Position numbers and translations under genes: made by a program
Shown: piece by piece, positions 31,385-40,019 of the stretch
How the letters are laid out: the number at the start of each line of letters is the position of its first letter
How positions within the stretch are numbered: position 1 is the first letter of the stretch
The notes under the pieces: model-generated
Told to the model about the DNA's origin: nothing
Database searches by the model: none
Seen by the model: the letters and a program-made list of their open reading frames with translations, nothing else
DNA from: Salinisphaeraceae bacterium
GTDB lineage: Bacteria; Pseudomonadota; Gammaproteobacteria; Nevskiales; Salinisphaeraceae
Reading direction: 5' to 3'
DNA length: 64,000 nt
Assembly (NCBI GenBank): GCA_002683405.1
Contig: NYTH01000030.1
Coordinates: 1 to 64,000, forward strand

Positions 31385-32609
31385 TGCCCAGCCCCCGCGC
31401 GACACGCTCCGCGCTGGCGATCCCGTCCTCGTGGAAGCCGTAGCCGCACCAGGCGCCACAGAACCAGAGCCGGTTGCGGCCCTGGATGTCGTCCAGCCGC
31501 CCCTGCGCTTCAAGCGTATTCTCGTCGAACAGCGGGTGCTCGTACTCGATTTCGGCCCAGGGATCGGCCGGCTGCGCTTGTGGGTTGAGCGTAACGAAAT
31601 AGGACTGTTTCCCGGCAATGGATTGCAGACGGTTCATCCAGTAGGTCAGCGACACACGCTGGTGATCGGGGTCTTCGCTGTCCGCCAGATAGTTCCACGA
31701 CGCCCAGACGCGCCTGCGCCGCGGCATGAAGGCCGTATCGGCGTGCAGAACGGCCCGGTTTTTCTGGTACTTGAATACGCTCAGCAGGCGCCTTTCGGAT
31801 GCGTCGGCGTCGGCCAGGACCGTCAGGGCCTGGTCGGCGTGACAGGCGAACACCAGCTGGTCGAAATCAGCCGGACCGGTCTGAGAAATGACCTGAACGC
31901 CGCCGCTGCTGTCGCGGCACACCGCCTTGACGCGATTGTTCAGCTGCACGCGATCACCCAGCGCGGCCACCATGCGCTGCACGTACTCGCGGCTACCGCC
32001 CGCCACGGTGCGCCACTGCGGCCGGTCATTCACGTTCAGCAGGCCGTGATTGTTGAAAAAGTGCAGAAAGGTGGCCAGCGGAAAATCACCGATGGCCCGT
32101 GTGGGCGTCGACCAGATGCAGGCGGCCATGGGCAGCAGATAGCGCCCCAGCATGGCCTGCCCGAAGCCCTGTTCGTTCAGGTAGGCGCCCAGCGTGGTGT
32201 CGGGAATGCTGTTCTCGGTCAGCAACTGCTTGGCCTGCCGGTTGAAGCGCAGGATGTCGCGCAGCATCCGCCAGTGCGACGGCGAGGCGATGTTGCGCCG
32301 CTGGCCAAAGAGCGTCAGCAGGTTGTCGCCGGCCCATTCGATGCGCCCACCGGCAATGGAGGCGGCAAACGACATGTCGCTGGCCACGGTCCCCACGCCC
32401 AGTTCGGAGAACAGCCGGGTCAGGCGCGGATAGTTCGGCTCGTTGTAAACGATGAAGCCGGTATCCACAGGCTGGTCGCCCGCCATGACGGTATTGCTGT
32501 GGCCGCCGGCCCGGGCATCCGCCTCGAAGAGCGTGATGTCGTGTTCGCCTCGCAGCAGCCAGGCCGCCGCCAGGCCGCTGATACCGCTGCCTACAATTGC
32601 AATTCGCAA
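31368..32609 (-). CDS. FAD-dependent amine-oxidase-fold oxidoreductase (COG2907 type)
   Basis: A 413-residue flavoprotein. The N-terminal Rossmann motif is IAIVGSGISGLAAAWLLRG, then the ribose-binding LFEADARAGGHSNTV. The C-terminal FAD segment is LWFCGAWCGYGFHEDGIASA. It starts at TTG 32609, the only candidate adjacent to the fold. It is first in a four-gene operon with DUF1365, a Cfa-like methyltransferase and an MFS carrier. In Rhodobacter a related flavoprotein desaturates methylated acyl chains on the way to furan fatty acids, so a similar desaturase role is plausible here. Confidence 0.92.
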   Translation of the reverse strand: MRIAIVGSGISGLAAAWLLRGEHDITLFEADARAGGHSNTVMAGDQPVDTGFIVYNEPNYPRLTRLFSELGVGTVASDMSFAASIAGGRIEWAGDNLLTLFGQRRNIASPSHWRMLRDILRFNRQAKQLLTENSIPDTTLGAYLNEQGFGQAMLGRYLLPMAACIWSTPTRAIGDFPLATFLHFFNNHGLLNVNDRPQWRTVAGGSREYVQRMVAALGDRVQLNNRVKAVCRDSSGGVQVISQTGPADFDQLVFACHADQALTVLADADASERRLLSVFKYQKNRAVLHADTAFMPRRRRVWASWNYLADSEDPDHQRVSLTYWMNRLQSIAGKQSYFVTLNPQAQPADPWAEIEYEHPLFDENTLEAQGRLDDIQGRNRLWFCGAWCGYGFHEDGIASAERVARGLGIDSGW

Positions 32610-32661
32610 AATTCACCGATCCTTCGAAAACTGTGAGGGCGCGCGGCGCCCCTGCGCCATT

Positions 32662-32690
32662 TTTACGGCCCAGGGCGATTCGGCTATCCT
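32662..32690 (+). promoter_or_regulatory. Predicted promoter of mdh
   Basis: TTTACG (32662-32667), a 17-base spacer, TATCCT (32685-32690). It would give a leader of about 115 bases. AAGGAG precedes the mdh start. Confidence 0.45.
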
Positions 32691-32811
32691 TACGCGCCGC
32701 GGAAGGCGTCCATTCTAACGGCTGGGCGTCACAGATTCGTGTCTTGCCGCAGCAATCGGCGCGAATGAACGTCATCCAAATCTCAAGACCCAGGCTGCAA
32801 GGAGCCGCTTC

Positions 32812-33783
32812 ATGAAGGAACCCGTACGCGTTGCGATCACCGGTGGTGCCGGCCAGATCAGTTATTCCCTGATTTTCCGCATCGCCGCAGGCGACATGCT
32901 GGGGCCAGACCAGCCGGTCATTCTCCAGCTGCTCGAGATTCCGCCCGCCATGGGCGCGCTGGAAGGCGTGGTGATGGAAATCAACGACTGCGCCTTTCCG
33001 CTGGTCGCGGATATCGTGGCCACGGATGACCCGAACGTGGCCTTCAAGGACGCCGACGTCGCCCTGCTCGTGGGCGCCAAGCCGCGCGGCCCGGGCATGG
33101 AGCGCTCGGACCTGCTGCAGGCCAACGCCCAGATTTTCTCGGTGCAGGGCAAGGCCATCAACGACCACGCCAGCCGCGATATCAAGGTGCTGGTGGTCGG
33201 CAACCCCGCCAACACCAACGCGCTGATCGCCCAGGCCAACGCGCCGGATATCGATCCGGGCCAGTTCACCGCCATGACGCGCCTGGACCACAACCGCGCG
33301 CTCACCCAGCTGGCGCAGAAGACCGGCAAGCACGTTACCGACATCGAGAAGATGATCATCTGGGGCAACCACAGCGCCACGCAGTACCCGGATATCAGCC
33401 ATTGCACGGTCGACGGCAAACCCGCCAGGGATCTGGTGGATGCCGGTTGGGTAAAGGATGAGTTCATCCCCGTGGTGCAGCAGCGCGGCGCCGCCATCAT
33501 CAAGGCGCGTGGCGCTTCGTCCGCCGCCTCGGCCGCCTCCGCGGCCATCGACCATATTCACGACTGGGTGCTGGGCGCCGACGGCATCGTCAGCATGGGT
33601 ATCCCGTCGGACGGCAGCTACGGCATCGAGCCGGGCATCATCTACTCCTACCCGGTCACCTGCTCGGGCGGCCGGTACGAGATTGTCCAGGGTCTGGACA
33701 TCGACGATTTCTCGCGCGAGCGCATGGACGCTACCGAGAAGGAGCTGCGTGAAGAGCGCACGGCGGTGGAAGAGCTGCTTTAA
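32812..33783 (+). CDS. mdh: Malate dehydrogenase
   Basis: Interconverts malate and oxaloacetate with NAD in the TCA cycle. The 323-residue protein is of the group found in Burkholderia and Xanthomonas rather than the enteric type. It shows NAD fold [20 protein letters not shown], the substrate loop with catalytic arginines in [27 protein letters not shown], and the active-site His in [16 protein letters not shown] 32812 has AAGGAG upstream. It is a single gene followed by a strong terminator. Confidence 0.97.
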   Translation: MKEPVRVAITGGAGQISYSLIFRIAAGDMLGPDQPVILQLLEIPPAMGALEGVVMEINDCAFPLVADIVATDDPNVAFKDADVALLVGAKPRGPGMERSDLLQANAQIFSVQGKAINDHASRDIKVLVVGNPANTNALIAQANAPDIDPGQFTAMTRLDHNRALTQLAQKTGKHVTDIEKMIIWGNHSATQYPDISHCTVDGKPARDLVDAGWVKDEFIPVVQQRGAAIIKARGASSAASAASAAIDHIHDWVLGADGIVSMGIPSDGSYGIEPGIIYSYPVTCSGGRYEIVQGLDIDDFSRERMDATEKELREERTAVEELL

Positions 33784-33810
33784 ACCGGCAGAACCGCAAT
33801 GCCCAAATCA

Positions 33811-33842
33811 AGCCGCGGCGCCCTCGGGCCCGCGGCTTTTTT
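33811..33842 (+). terminator. Rho-independent terminator of mdh
   Basis: AGCCGCGG (33811-33818) pairs with CCGCGGCT (33830-33837), followed by a T-run to 33842; the loop contains an additional GCCC/GGGC pairing. Together with the two REP-like copies below, this accounts for the structure visible in the 347-base mdh/dut gap (33784-34130). No gene is seen there. Confidence 0.85.
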
Positions 33843-33877
33843 GTGCGCTGAAAAACACCGAAGACCTCGACCGCCCG

Positions 33878-33908
33878 GTAGGCCGGATGCAGCGCAGCGG
33901 AATCCGGC
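33878..33908 (+). repeat. REP-like repeat, copy 3
   Basis: Begins GTAGGCCGGATGCAGCGCAG and ends CGGAATCCGGC. It differs from copy 2 by a few bases and forms an inverted pair with copy 4, 94 bases away, between the convergent mdh and dut genes. Confidence 0.7.
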
Positions 33909-34002
33909 GCTTTTGCTCCGTCAAACGGGCTGCCACGCAGGTCGGCAAGGCCGCGCAGCCGCGACGCAGGGTTTTCATCGAAGACGCCAGCGGGTTCGCT
34001 AC

Positions 34003-34033
34003 GCCGGATTCCGCAAGGCTTCATCCGGCCTAC
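34003..34033 (-). repeat. REP-like repeat, copy 4 (inverted)
   Basis: Minus strand begins GTAGGCCGGATGAAGCCTTG and ends CGGAATCCGGC. The arms match copy 3 almost exactly while the centre differs, as expected for REP or BIME-type hairpin units. Confidence 0.7.
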
Positions 34034-34130
34034 CATTCGCGGTGGCCGCGCTCGGTGCCAAAGCCAGGCCGCAATTTTTTCTTGCCCATAGAACCGTCGA
34101 CGACGTCGACCATCGGTCGGCCTTAACCGC

Positions 34131-34586
34131 TCAAGTCCGACCGGACGAACCGAACCTTCCGGCGCCGCGCTCGGTGCTCTCGAACGCGTCCACCACTTCA
34201 AACTCCGCCTGCACCACCGGCACCAGGACCAGTTGCGCCACCCGCTCGCCGGGCTCGACCGTGAAGGCACTGCCCCCGCGATTCCATACCGAGACCATCA
34301 GCTGTCCCTGATAGTCGGAGTCGATCAGCCCCACCAGATTGCCCAGCACCAGGCCGTGCTTATGCCCCAGCCCCGAGCGCGGCAGGATCATCGCGGCGAG
34401 ATTGGGGTCGCCGATATAGAGGGCCATCCCCGTGGGCAGCAGCTCGCAGTCGCCGGGCTCAAGGGTAAGCGGCGCATCGATGCAAGCGCGCAGATCGATA
34501 CCGGCGGAGCCGGGCGTGGCGTAATCCGGCATGGGAAATTCATCGCCAAGACGGGGGTCGAGAATTTTGACCTGCAGTTTATGCAT
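34131..34586 (-). CDS. dut: dUTP diphosphatase
   Basis: Hydrolyses dUTP to dUMP and pyrophosphate, keeping uracil out of DNA and feeding dTMP synthesis. The 151-residue trimeric dUTPase has its five motifs: [44 protein letters not shown], and the C-terminal Gly-rich [11 protein letters not shown]. It overlaps the end of coaBC by eight bases, the common gammaproteobacterial pairing. Confidence 0.98.
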   Translation of the reverse strand: MHKLQVKILDPRLGDEFPMPDYATPGSAGIDLRACIDAPLTLEPGDCELLPTGMALYIGDPNLAAMILPRSGLGHKHGLVLGNLVGLIDSDYQGQLMVSVWNRGGSAFTVEPGERVAQLVLVPVVQAEFEVVDAFESTERGAGRFGSSGRT

Positions 34587-35823
34587 CGTACTTCGGACTC
34601 CTGGAATAATGATCGGCCATCAGGGCGACAAGCTGCCGGCCCAGCTCGGTTTTCTTCGCCTGAGGCAGCCGCGTGTCGCCGCCCTGCCAGCAGACATAAA
34701 GACTGTTGTCCGCCACGTCGAAGGCCAGACCAGCGCCCACCTGATTGCCAGCAAGCATGTCCAGACCCTTGCGTTCGCGCTTGTCGCGGGCGCGCGCCTC
34801 CATGTCCTGGGTTTCGGCGGCGAAGCCCAGCGTGAAAAGCCTGGCATGGCGGGCCGCCACGTCCGCCAGGATGTCGCGGGTCGCGGCGAGCTCCAGCGAG
34901 ATATTGCTCCCGGATTTCTTCATCTTCTGCTCTGCCACCTCGGCCGGCCGATAGTCGGCCACCGCAGCCGTGGCGATGAAAACATCGGCATCGCCGGCAC
35001 GCTGCATGACGGCCTCATGCATCTGCGCCGCCGTTTCAACGTCAACGCGATCACAGCCGGGCGGGGTTTCCAGGGCGGTGGGCCCGGACACCAGCGTGAC
35101 CTCGGCCCCGGCCGCCGCGCAGGCCGCCGCCAGCGCGTAGCCCATGCGCCCTGACGAGCGGTTGGTGATGTAGCGCACGGGGTCGATCGGCTCGCGCGTG
35201 GGGCCGGCGGTGACGAGCACGCGCCGGCCCGCCAGCCGGCCGCCGCCAAAATGCGCCACCACGTGATCGCGAATCTCGCCGGGCTCGAGCATGCGGCCTG
35301 GCCCCGTTTCGCGCTCGGCCAGCTCGCCCTCGGCAGGGCCCAGCAGCCGCACGCCGCGCGACGCCAGAAGCCGGACGTTGTCTTGCGTGGCGGCATGTGC
35401 CCACATGAGCCGGTTCATCGCCGGGGCCAGCATGAGCGGCGCGGCGGTGGCCAGGGCAATGGTTGACAGCAGATCCTGCGCCCGGCCCTGCGCGAGCAGC
35501 GCGATCGAATTGGCCGTGGCGGGCGCCACCAGCAGCAGATCGGCCCAGCGCGCGAGCTCGATGTGCCCCATGCCCAGCTCCGCTGCCGGGTCCCAGAGGC
35601 TTTCGCGCACGGCGCGACCCGACACGGCCTGCAGGCTCAGCGGCGTTACGAAGCGGCGCGCAGCCTCGGTCATGACGACCTGCACCTCGGCGCCCTGCTC
35701 GATCAGGCGCCGGACCAGCTCGGGCGTCTTGTAGGCCGCAATGCCGCCGGTAACGCCCAACACGATGCGCTTGCCGGCCAGGGGGCGGCATGCATCTCCC
35801 GCGTGATTAATCGGCTCGGACAT
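34579..35823 (-). CDS. coaBC: Bifunctional phosphopantothenoylcysteine decarboxylase / synthetase
   Basis: Makes 4'-phosphopantetheine for coenzyme A. In the 414-residue fusion the N-terminal flavodoxin-like CoaC has [20 protein letters not shown], the catalytic His in [20 protein letters not shown], and the substrate motif PAMN. The C-terminal CoaB starts near residue 200 with [20 protein letters not shown] and [10 protein letters not shown], and includes the [10 protein letters not shown] motif. Start ATG 35823 gives MSEPINHAG; upstream ATGs add unconserved residues. It is divergent from radC. Confidence 0.97.
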   Translation of the reverse strand: MSEPINHAGDACRPLAGKRIVLGVTGGIAAYKTPELVRRLIEQGAEVQVVMTEAARRFVTPLSLQAVSGRAVRESLWDPAAELGMGHIELARWADLLLVAPATANSIALLAQGRAQDLLSTIALATAAPLMLAPAMNRLMWAHAATQDNVRLLASRGVRLLGPAEGELAERETGPGRMLEPGEIRDHVVAHFGGGRLAGRRVLVTAGPTREPIDPVRYITNRSSGRMGYALAAACAAAGAEVTLVSGPTALETPPGCDRVDVETAAQMHEAVMQRAGDADVFIATAAVADYRPAEVAEQKMKKSGSNISLELAATRDILADVAARHARLFTLGFAAETQDMEARARDKRERKGLDMLAGNQVGAGLAFDVADNSLYVCWQGGDTRLPQAKKTELGRQLVALMADHYSRSPKYDA

Positions 35824-35919
35824 GGCGCGCATTGTATGCGCCACGGCGGACGGGCGCAGTTGCCAACGACGACGCCAGCCAGCATGCTCGATCGGGCAAA
35901 CGCACCACATCCTGCCGTC

Positions 35920-36594
35920 ATGTCGATCAAACACTGGCCCGCGTCGGAGCGTCCGCGGGAAAAACTGCTGGAGCGCGGACCCGGCGCCCTGTCCGATGCC
36001 GAATTGCTAGCCATCTTCCTGCGCGTTGGCGTGCCGGGCAGCAGCGCGATCGACCTGGCCCGTCAGGTGCTGGCAGAGTTCGGCAGCCTGACCGCCCTGC
36101 TGGGCGCCGACCAACCGCGCTTCTGCGCGACACGGGGCCTGGGCCAGGCCAAATTCGTCCAGCTGCAGGCCGTGCTCGAAATGGCGCGGCGGCACATGGC
36201 CGAGCGGCTGCAGCGCGAGGATGTGCTCACCGACCCGCAGGCCACGCGAGATTATCTGCAGCAGCGGATCGGCCGGCGCCCGCATGAAGTGTTCGCCGTC
36301 ATCTTTCTGGACACGCGCAACCGCGTAATCCAGGTCGAAGAGCTTTTCCGGGGCACGCTGGATGGCGCTTCGGTCTACCCCCGGGAGGTGGTTCGGGCCG
36401 CCCTGACCCACAACGCGGCGGCGGTGATTCTCGCTCACAACCACCCCTCCGGCGTGGCCGAACCGTCCCGCGCCGACCGCGACATCACGCGGCGGCTGAG
36501 CGACGCGCTTGCCCTGGTCGATATTCGCGTGCTGGATCATCTCGTGGTGGGCGACGGGCAGACCACGTCGTTCGCCGAACGGGGCTGGCTGTAG
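35920..36594 (+). CDS. radC: RadC family protein (JAB/MPN domain)
   Basis: A 224-residue protein: an N-terminal helix-hairpin-helix-like region ([20 protein letters not shown]), then an MPN/JAMM metalloprotease-like domain. The metal signature is ILAHNHPSG followed by the Asp of SRADRDIT. Despite the name, a DNA-repair role is not established for the family. ATG 35920 gives the normal [15 protein letters not shown] start; an in-frame ATG at 35884 is less likely. It is divergent from coaBC, with a 96-base gap. Confidence 0.95.
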   Translation: MSIKHWPASERPREKLLERGPGALSDAELLAIFLRVGVPGSSAIDLARQVLAEFGSLTALLGADQPRFCATRGLGQAKFVQLQAVLEMARRHMAERLQREDVLTDPQATRDYLQQRIGRRPHEVFAVIFLDTRNRVIQVEELFRGTLDGASVYPREVVRAALTHNAAAVILAHNHPSGVAEPSRADRDITRRLSDALALVDIRVLDHLVVGDGQTTSFAERGWL

Positions 36595-36619
36595 AAACTG
36601 TCACCAATTCGCGACAGCT

Positions 36620-36647
36620 TTGAGTGTCCGTTTTGCGCGGTTATAGT
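36620..36647 (+). promoter_or_regulatory. Predicted sigma-70 promoter of the outer-membrane protein gene
   Basis: TTGAGT (36620-36625), a 16-base spacer, TATAGT (36642-36647), about 50 bases before the start codon, which is preceded by an excellent AAAGGAG site. Confidence 0.55.
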
Positions 36648-36699
36648 CCGCGTCGCAGATTCAGTGCCCCATTTTGGGGCGGTTTCAAAGGAGCAGACT

Positions 36700-37320
36700 A
36701 TGAAGACTGTGTTCACGCTGGCGATGCTGGGCGTCGCCGCTACCACCACCGCCGTGCACGCCGGACCCAATGACTACAACTACGGCGAATTCAAGTGGAT
36801 TGCCAACGGCGAGGCAGATGGCCCTGGCGGCTCCACCGACTACGACGGTTTCGGAGCGGAAGGCATGATGGCCGTTGGCGAGAACATGCTCATCGGCGGC
36901 GGCGTGGATATTCTGGAAGCCGATCGCGGCAACCTCGATCCCGAGCGCTACCACGCCGGTTTCGGCCTGCGTCACCTGCAGCCCATGCAGGGCGGCTACG
37001 ATTTGTCCATGTACGGTCTGGTGGCCTACGAGCGGCTCGAGCTGGGCAGCGACGACGGCAACGGCCTGGGTATTCGCACCGGTCTGCGCTTCAACCTGAC
37101 GCCGATGCTCGAGATCAACCCGCATCTGAGCTACGCCGACTACGGCGACGTGCTCGGCTCGGACGTGGACGGCTGGACTTACGGCGTGCGCGGCGTGTAC
37201 CAGGTCAACCCCGTCTTCGCGGTCACGCTGGGCATTCAGGAATCCAGCCTGGACGTGGAAACCTCCGATCTCGACCTGGAAGAAGAGATCGCGCTGGGCG
37301 CCCGCGTCTATTTTGAATAA
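36700..37320 (+). CDS. Outer-membrane beta-barrel protein, YfaZ-like
   Basis: A 206-residue secreted protein with a Sec signal peptide (MKTVFTLAMLGVAATTTAVHA, cleaved before GPN). The rest alternates polar and hydrophobic residues in amphipathic strands with acidic loops, as in small porin-like barrels of the YfaZ group: GYDLSMYGLVAYERLEL, GIRTGLRFNLTPMLEIN and TYGVRGVYQVNPVFAVTLGI. The chain ends in YFE instead of the usual aromatic terminal residue. ATG 36700 has a strong ribosome site. It has its own promoter and a long terminator, so it is monocistronic and possibly well expressed. Function unknown. Confidence 0.8.
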   Translation: MKTVFTLAMLGVAATTTAVHAGPNDYNYGEFKWIANGEADGPGGSTDYDGFGAEGMMAVGENMLIGGGVDILEADRGNLDPERYHAGFGLRHLQPMQGGYDLSMYGLVAYERLELGSDDGNGLGIRTGLRFNLTPMLEINPHLSYADYGDVLGSDVDGWTYGVRGVYQVNPVFAVTLGIQESSLDVETSDLDLEEEIALGARVYFE

Positions 37321-37350
37321 TTGACGTCGGCGAATAATCCACGCCAGACG

Positions 37351-37409
37351 AAAGAGGCGGATTTGATTTGCCAGATCGCGATCCAGCTGGTATAAATCCG
37401 CCTCTTTTT
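37351..37409 (+). terminator. Long-stem terminator after the outer-membrane protein gene
   Basis: A perfect 14-base stem (37351-37364 with 37394-37407, starting AAAGAGGCGGATTT) followed by Ts. The 29-base interior contains a further CCAG/CTGG pairing and the palindrome ATCGCGAT. Confidence 0.85.
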
Positions 37410-37505
37410 CGCCGCCCGGCGCCCGCAAAACCCGCTATCTGAGCAGCTGTTGCTGCCCCTGGTGGACGCAATGCGGCGCGCCCGAACAGTCAGAGACACA
37501 TAATC

Positions 37506-37742
37506 ATGTCGCGAGTTTGTCAGGTCACCGGAAAGCGCCCGGTTACCGGGTTCAATGTCTCCCATGCCCACAACAAGACCAAGCGCCGGTTCGAGCCGAA
37601 CCTGCACTGGCACCGTTTCTGGGTTGCAGCAGAGAATCGTTACGTGAAGCTGCGCGTATCTTCGCGCGGTATGCGCATCATCGATCGCAAGGGCATTGAC
37701 ACCGTGCTTGCCGACCTGCGCTCTCGTGGGGAGAAAGTGTAA
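37506..37742 (+). CDS. rpmB: 50S ribosomal protein L28
   Basis: A 78-residue protein starting [20 protein letters not shown], the typical proteobacterial L28. It contains [19 protein letters not shown] and lacks zinc-binding cysteine pairs, so it is the zinc-independent form. Its stop overlaps the rpmG start by one base. Binds 23S rRNA. Confidence 0.98.
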   Translation: MSRVCQVTGKRPVTGFNVSHAHNKTKRRFEPNLHWHRFWVAAENRYVKLRVSSRGMRIIDRKGIDTVLADLRSRGEKV

Positions 37743-37897
37743 TGCGTGAAAAAGTCAAACTCGTTTCGACCGAAGGCACCGGGTTCTACTACACCACGTA
37801 CAAGAACAAGCGGAACACGCCCGACAAGCTCGAGATGAAAAAGTACGATCCCAAGATCAAGAAGCACGTCATGTTCAAGGAAGCCAAGATCAAGTAG
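37742..37897 (+). CDS. rpmG: 50S ribosomal protein L33
   Basis: A 51-residue basic protein, [20 protein letters not shown] at the start, ending MFKEAKIK. It has no cysteines and is thus the zinc-free type. Its ATG shares one base with the rpmB stop. A strong terminator follows at 37947. Family length is normal. Confidence 0.98.
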   Translation: MREKVKLVSTEGTGFYYTTYKNKRNTPDKLEMKKYDPKIKKHVMFKEAKIK

Positions 37898-37946
37898 TCG
37901 GCGCTCCTTGTTCATTTAGCGGGTCACCTGCGTGGCCTGCCTGGAA

Positions 37947-37974
37947 AAAGCCGGCTCGAGCGCCGGCTTTTTTT
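37947..37974 (+). terminator. Rho-independent terminator of rpmBG
   Basis: AAAGCCGGC (37947-37955), six-base loop, GCCGGCTTT (37962-37970) and further Ts. It lies just beyond the 3' end of the opposing hyuA gene and may serve both directions. Confidence 0.88.
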
Positions 37975-37979
37975 ATGCG

Positions 37980-39974
37980 TTACGCCGCGTTGCGTTCGAG
38001 CAGAATATTGCCGTAGTCATCCACCTCGCCGCGCCACGCCGACGCAATCCAGGTGGTCGAGACCGCCTCGCAAATGATAGCCGGCCCGGTCACGCGCTGG
38101 CCTGCCGCGAGCTGATTACGCTCGAAAACCGGCACGCTCCCATCGACGCCGGCCACGGCAACCTGCGCCACCGGGCTGCCTGGCTCGCCGCCAGGCCAGC
38201 GGGCCAGCGGCAGCTGCGGTTCCGGCCCGCTCAGCGACAACCGCAGATTCACCAGCTCAACCGGACGATCCATGCGATGGCCGTAGCGCCCGGCATGCGC
38301 GCGATGGAAGGCCCCCGCGGCCGCTACGCGCCCGGCCCAGGGCAGGTTGAGCGAAAAACTCTGACCGGCATAGCGCAGATCCGCGCTGACCTGTTCCGTA
38401 AGCTGATCCGGCGGCACGCCCTCGCGTTCCAGCGCGGCGCGACCCTCCGTGCGCAGTTGGGCAAGCACGTCATCCGCGGTCGTATCGCCCAGCGCATCCA
38501 GTCGCTCGAGTACGCTTCGAGAAAGCTGCCGGCTTTGCGGCGCCACCAGCATGCCCAGCGCCGAGAGCACGCCCGCATGCATCGGCACCAACGCCCGCGT
38601 CATGTCCAGCGCCTCGGCCAGCGCGCACACGTGCAAACCGCCGGCGCCGCCGAAACTGAGCAGCGTGGCGCTGCGCGGGTCTTCACCGCGCTCCACCGAA
38701 ATGACCCGAAGCGCCTTCACCATGGCCTCGTTGGCCACGCGCAGTATGCCTTCGGCCGTCTGGCGCGGCGCCAGACCCAGCTGGTCACTCAGCGTCTTGA
38801 TGGCCCGTTCGGCCGGTTCAACCTCCAGCGTAAGGTTTCCGCCCAGGCTGACCGTGGCGGGCAGCCGTCCAAGCAGGACGTGGGCATCCGTGACCGTGGG
38901 CTGTCGCCCGCCCTTGCCATAGCAGGCCGGCCCGGGCTCGGCGCCGGCGGATTCCGGCCCCACCCGCAGCAGGCCACCCGCGTCGACCCAGGCAATCGAC
39001 CCGCCCCCCGCACCGATGGTATGCATGTCCACCATGGGCACGCCGACCGGGTAGCCGCCCACCTGGCCTTCCTCGGTCAGGCGAATATCACCGTCGATCA
39101 ACGCCACATCCGAGGACGTGCCGCCCATATCCAGAGTAAGCAGCCGCTCGCGCCCGGCCAGCCGGCCCATATAGCGCGCGCCCAGCAGCCCGCCCGCCGG
39201 TCCCGACAGCAGCAGATTCACCGCCCGCGTGCTGGCCTGCTCGACCCCGATGGCGCCGCCGGCGCTGTGCATGACCGTCAGCGACGGCGCAGCGACGCGC
39301 AGCTTGTCCAGATAGCGCGCCATGCGCGGCCCCAGCGCCGCATTCAGCCAGGTGACAATGCCGCGCTCGTACTCCCGGTGCTCGGGCAGAACATCGCTGG
39401 ACCGGCAGACGAACACCTCGTCCCCGAATGCTGCGCGCAGGGCCGCCACAACGGCCTGCTCGGGGGCGGCATCGAGAAACGAGAACAGCAGATTCACCGC
39501 GACCGCCTCGGGGCGCGCGGCCCTGACGGCCTCGACCAGACGATCCAGCTCGGCGTGCTCCAGGGCCCGAATGACCTGACCCTCCGAGCCCGTGCGCTGA
39601 TCCACCCCCAGGCAAAGCCCGACCGGCACGGGGGGCGCTTGAGGCGGGGGCTGCAGGTTGTACAATTCCGCTCGCGCCTGACGGCCGATGGTCAGCACAT
39701 CGGTCAGGCCCTCGTTGGCCACGTAGACCGTGCGGGCCAGCTTGCGCTCGAGCAGGGCATTGGTGGCGACGGTGGAGCCGTGGACGACCCGCGGCTTGCC
39801 GGTGGCGTCGGCCAGCTGCCGGATACCGCGCACCACGGCGCGATCCGGCGCATCGGGCGTGGAAGGCAGCTTGATGACGTCGAAGCGGGCGCCATCGAAG
39901 GCGATGAAGTCGGTAAACGTGCCGCCGGTATCAATACCCAGGCGGCGCGTGGTCGTGTCGTTCCCCATGAGCAT
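37980..39974 (-). CDS. Hydantoinase / oxoprolinase A-subunit family protein (HyuA-like)
   Basis: A 664-residue protein of the ATP-dependent hydantoinase A / acetone carboxylase beta / 5-oxoprolinase family. N-terminal phosphate motif LGIDTGGTFTDFIAFDG, the domain boundary VVHGSTVATNALLERK, a second actin-like phosphate loop LLTLDMGGTSSDVALIDGD, then GAGGGSIAWVD and LLSFGGAGGLHVCALAEAL are all present. These enzymes open cyclic amides at the cost of ATP and usually need a HyuB partner, which is absent on both sides here. Substrate unknown. The start is ATG 39974, with ATG 39968 as alternative. Confidence 0.9.
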   Translation of the reverse strand: MLMGNDTTTRRLGIDTGGTFTDFIAFDGARFDVIKLPSTPDAPDRAVVRGIRQLADATGKPRVVHGSTVATNALLERKLARTVYVANEGLTDVLTIGRQARAELYNLQPPPQAPPVPVGLCLGVDQRTGSEGQVIRALEHAELDRLVEAVRAARPEAVAVNLLFSFLDAAPEQAVVAALRAAFGDEVFVCRSSDVLPEHREYERGIVTWLNAALGPRMARYLDKLRVAAPSLTVMHSAGGAIGVEQASTRAVNLLLSGPAGGLLGARYMGRLAGRERLLTLDMGGTSSDVALIDGDIRLTEEGQVGGYPVGVPMVDMHTIGAGGGSIAWVDAGGLLRVGPESAGAEPGPACYGKGGRQPTVTDAHVLLGRLPATVSLGGNLTLEVEPAERAIKTLSDQLGLAPRQTAEGILRVANEAMVKALRVISVERGEDPRSATLLSFGGAGGLHVCALAEALDMTRALVPMHAGVLSALGMLVAPQSRQLSRSVLERLDALGDTTADDVLAQLRTEGRAALEREGVPPDQLTEQVSADLRYAGQSFSLNLPWAGRVAAAGAFHRAHAGRYGHRMDRPVELVNLRLSLSGPEPQLPLARWPGGEPGSPVAQVAVAGVDGSVPVFERNQLAAGQRVTGPAIICEAVSTTWIASAWRGEVDDYGNILLERNAA

Positions 39975-40019
39975 GGAGTCTAACGCTTTGCAAACGCCGA
40001 TTCGCGCAAACGCCCACGC

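Noticed and set aside
37932-39983. 683-residue plus-strand frame opposite hyuA
   Set aside because: Arg/Gln/His-rich with no domain; hyuA on the minus strand has all its motifs.
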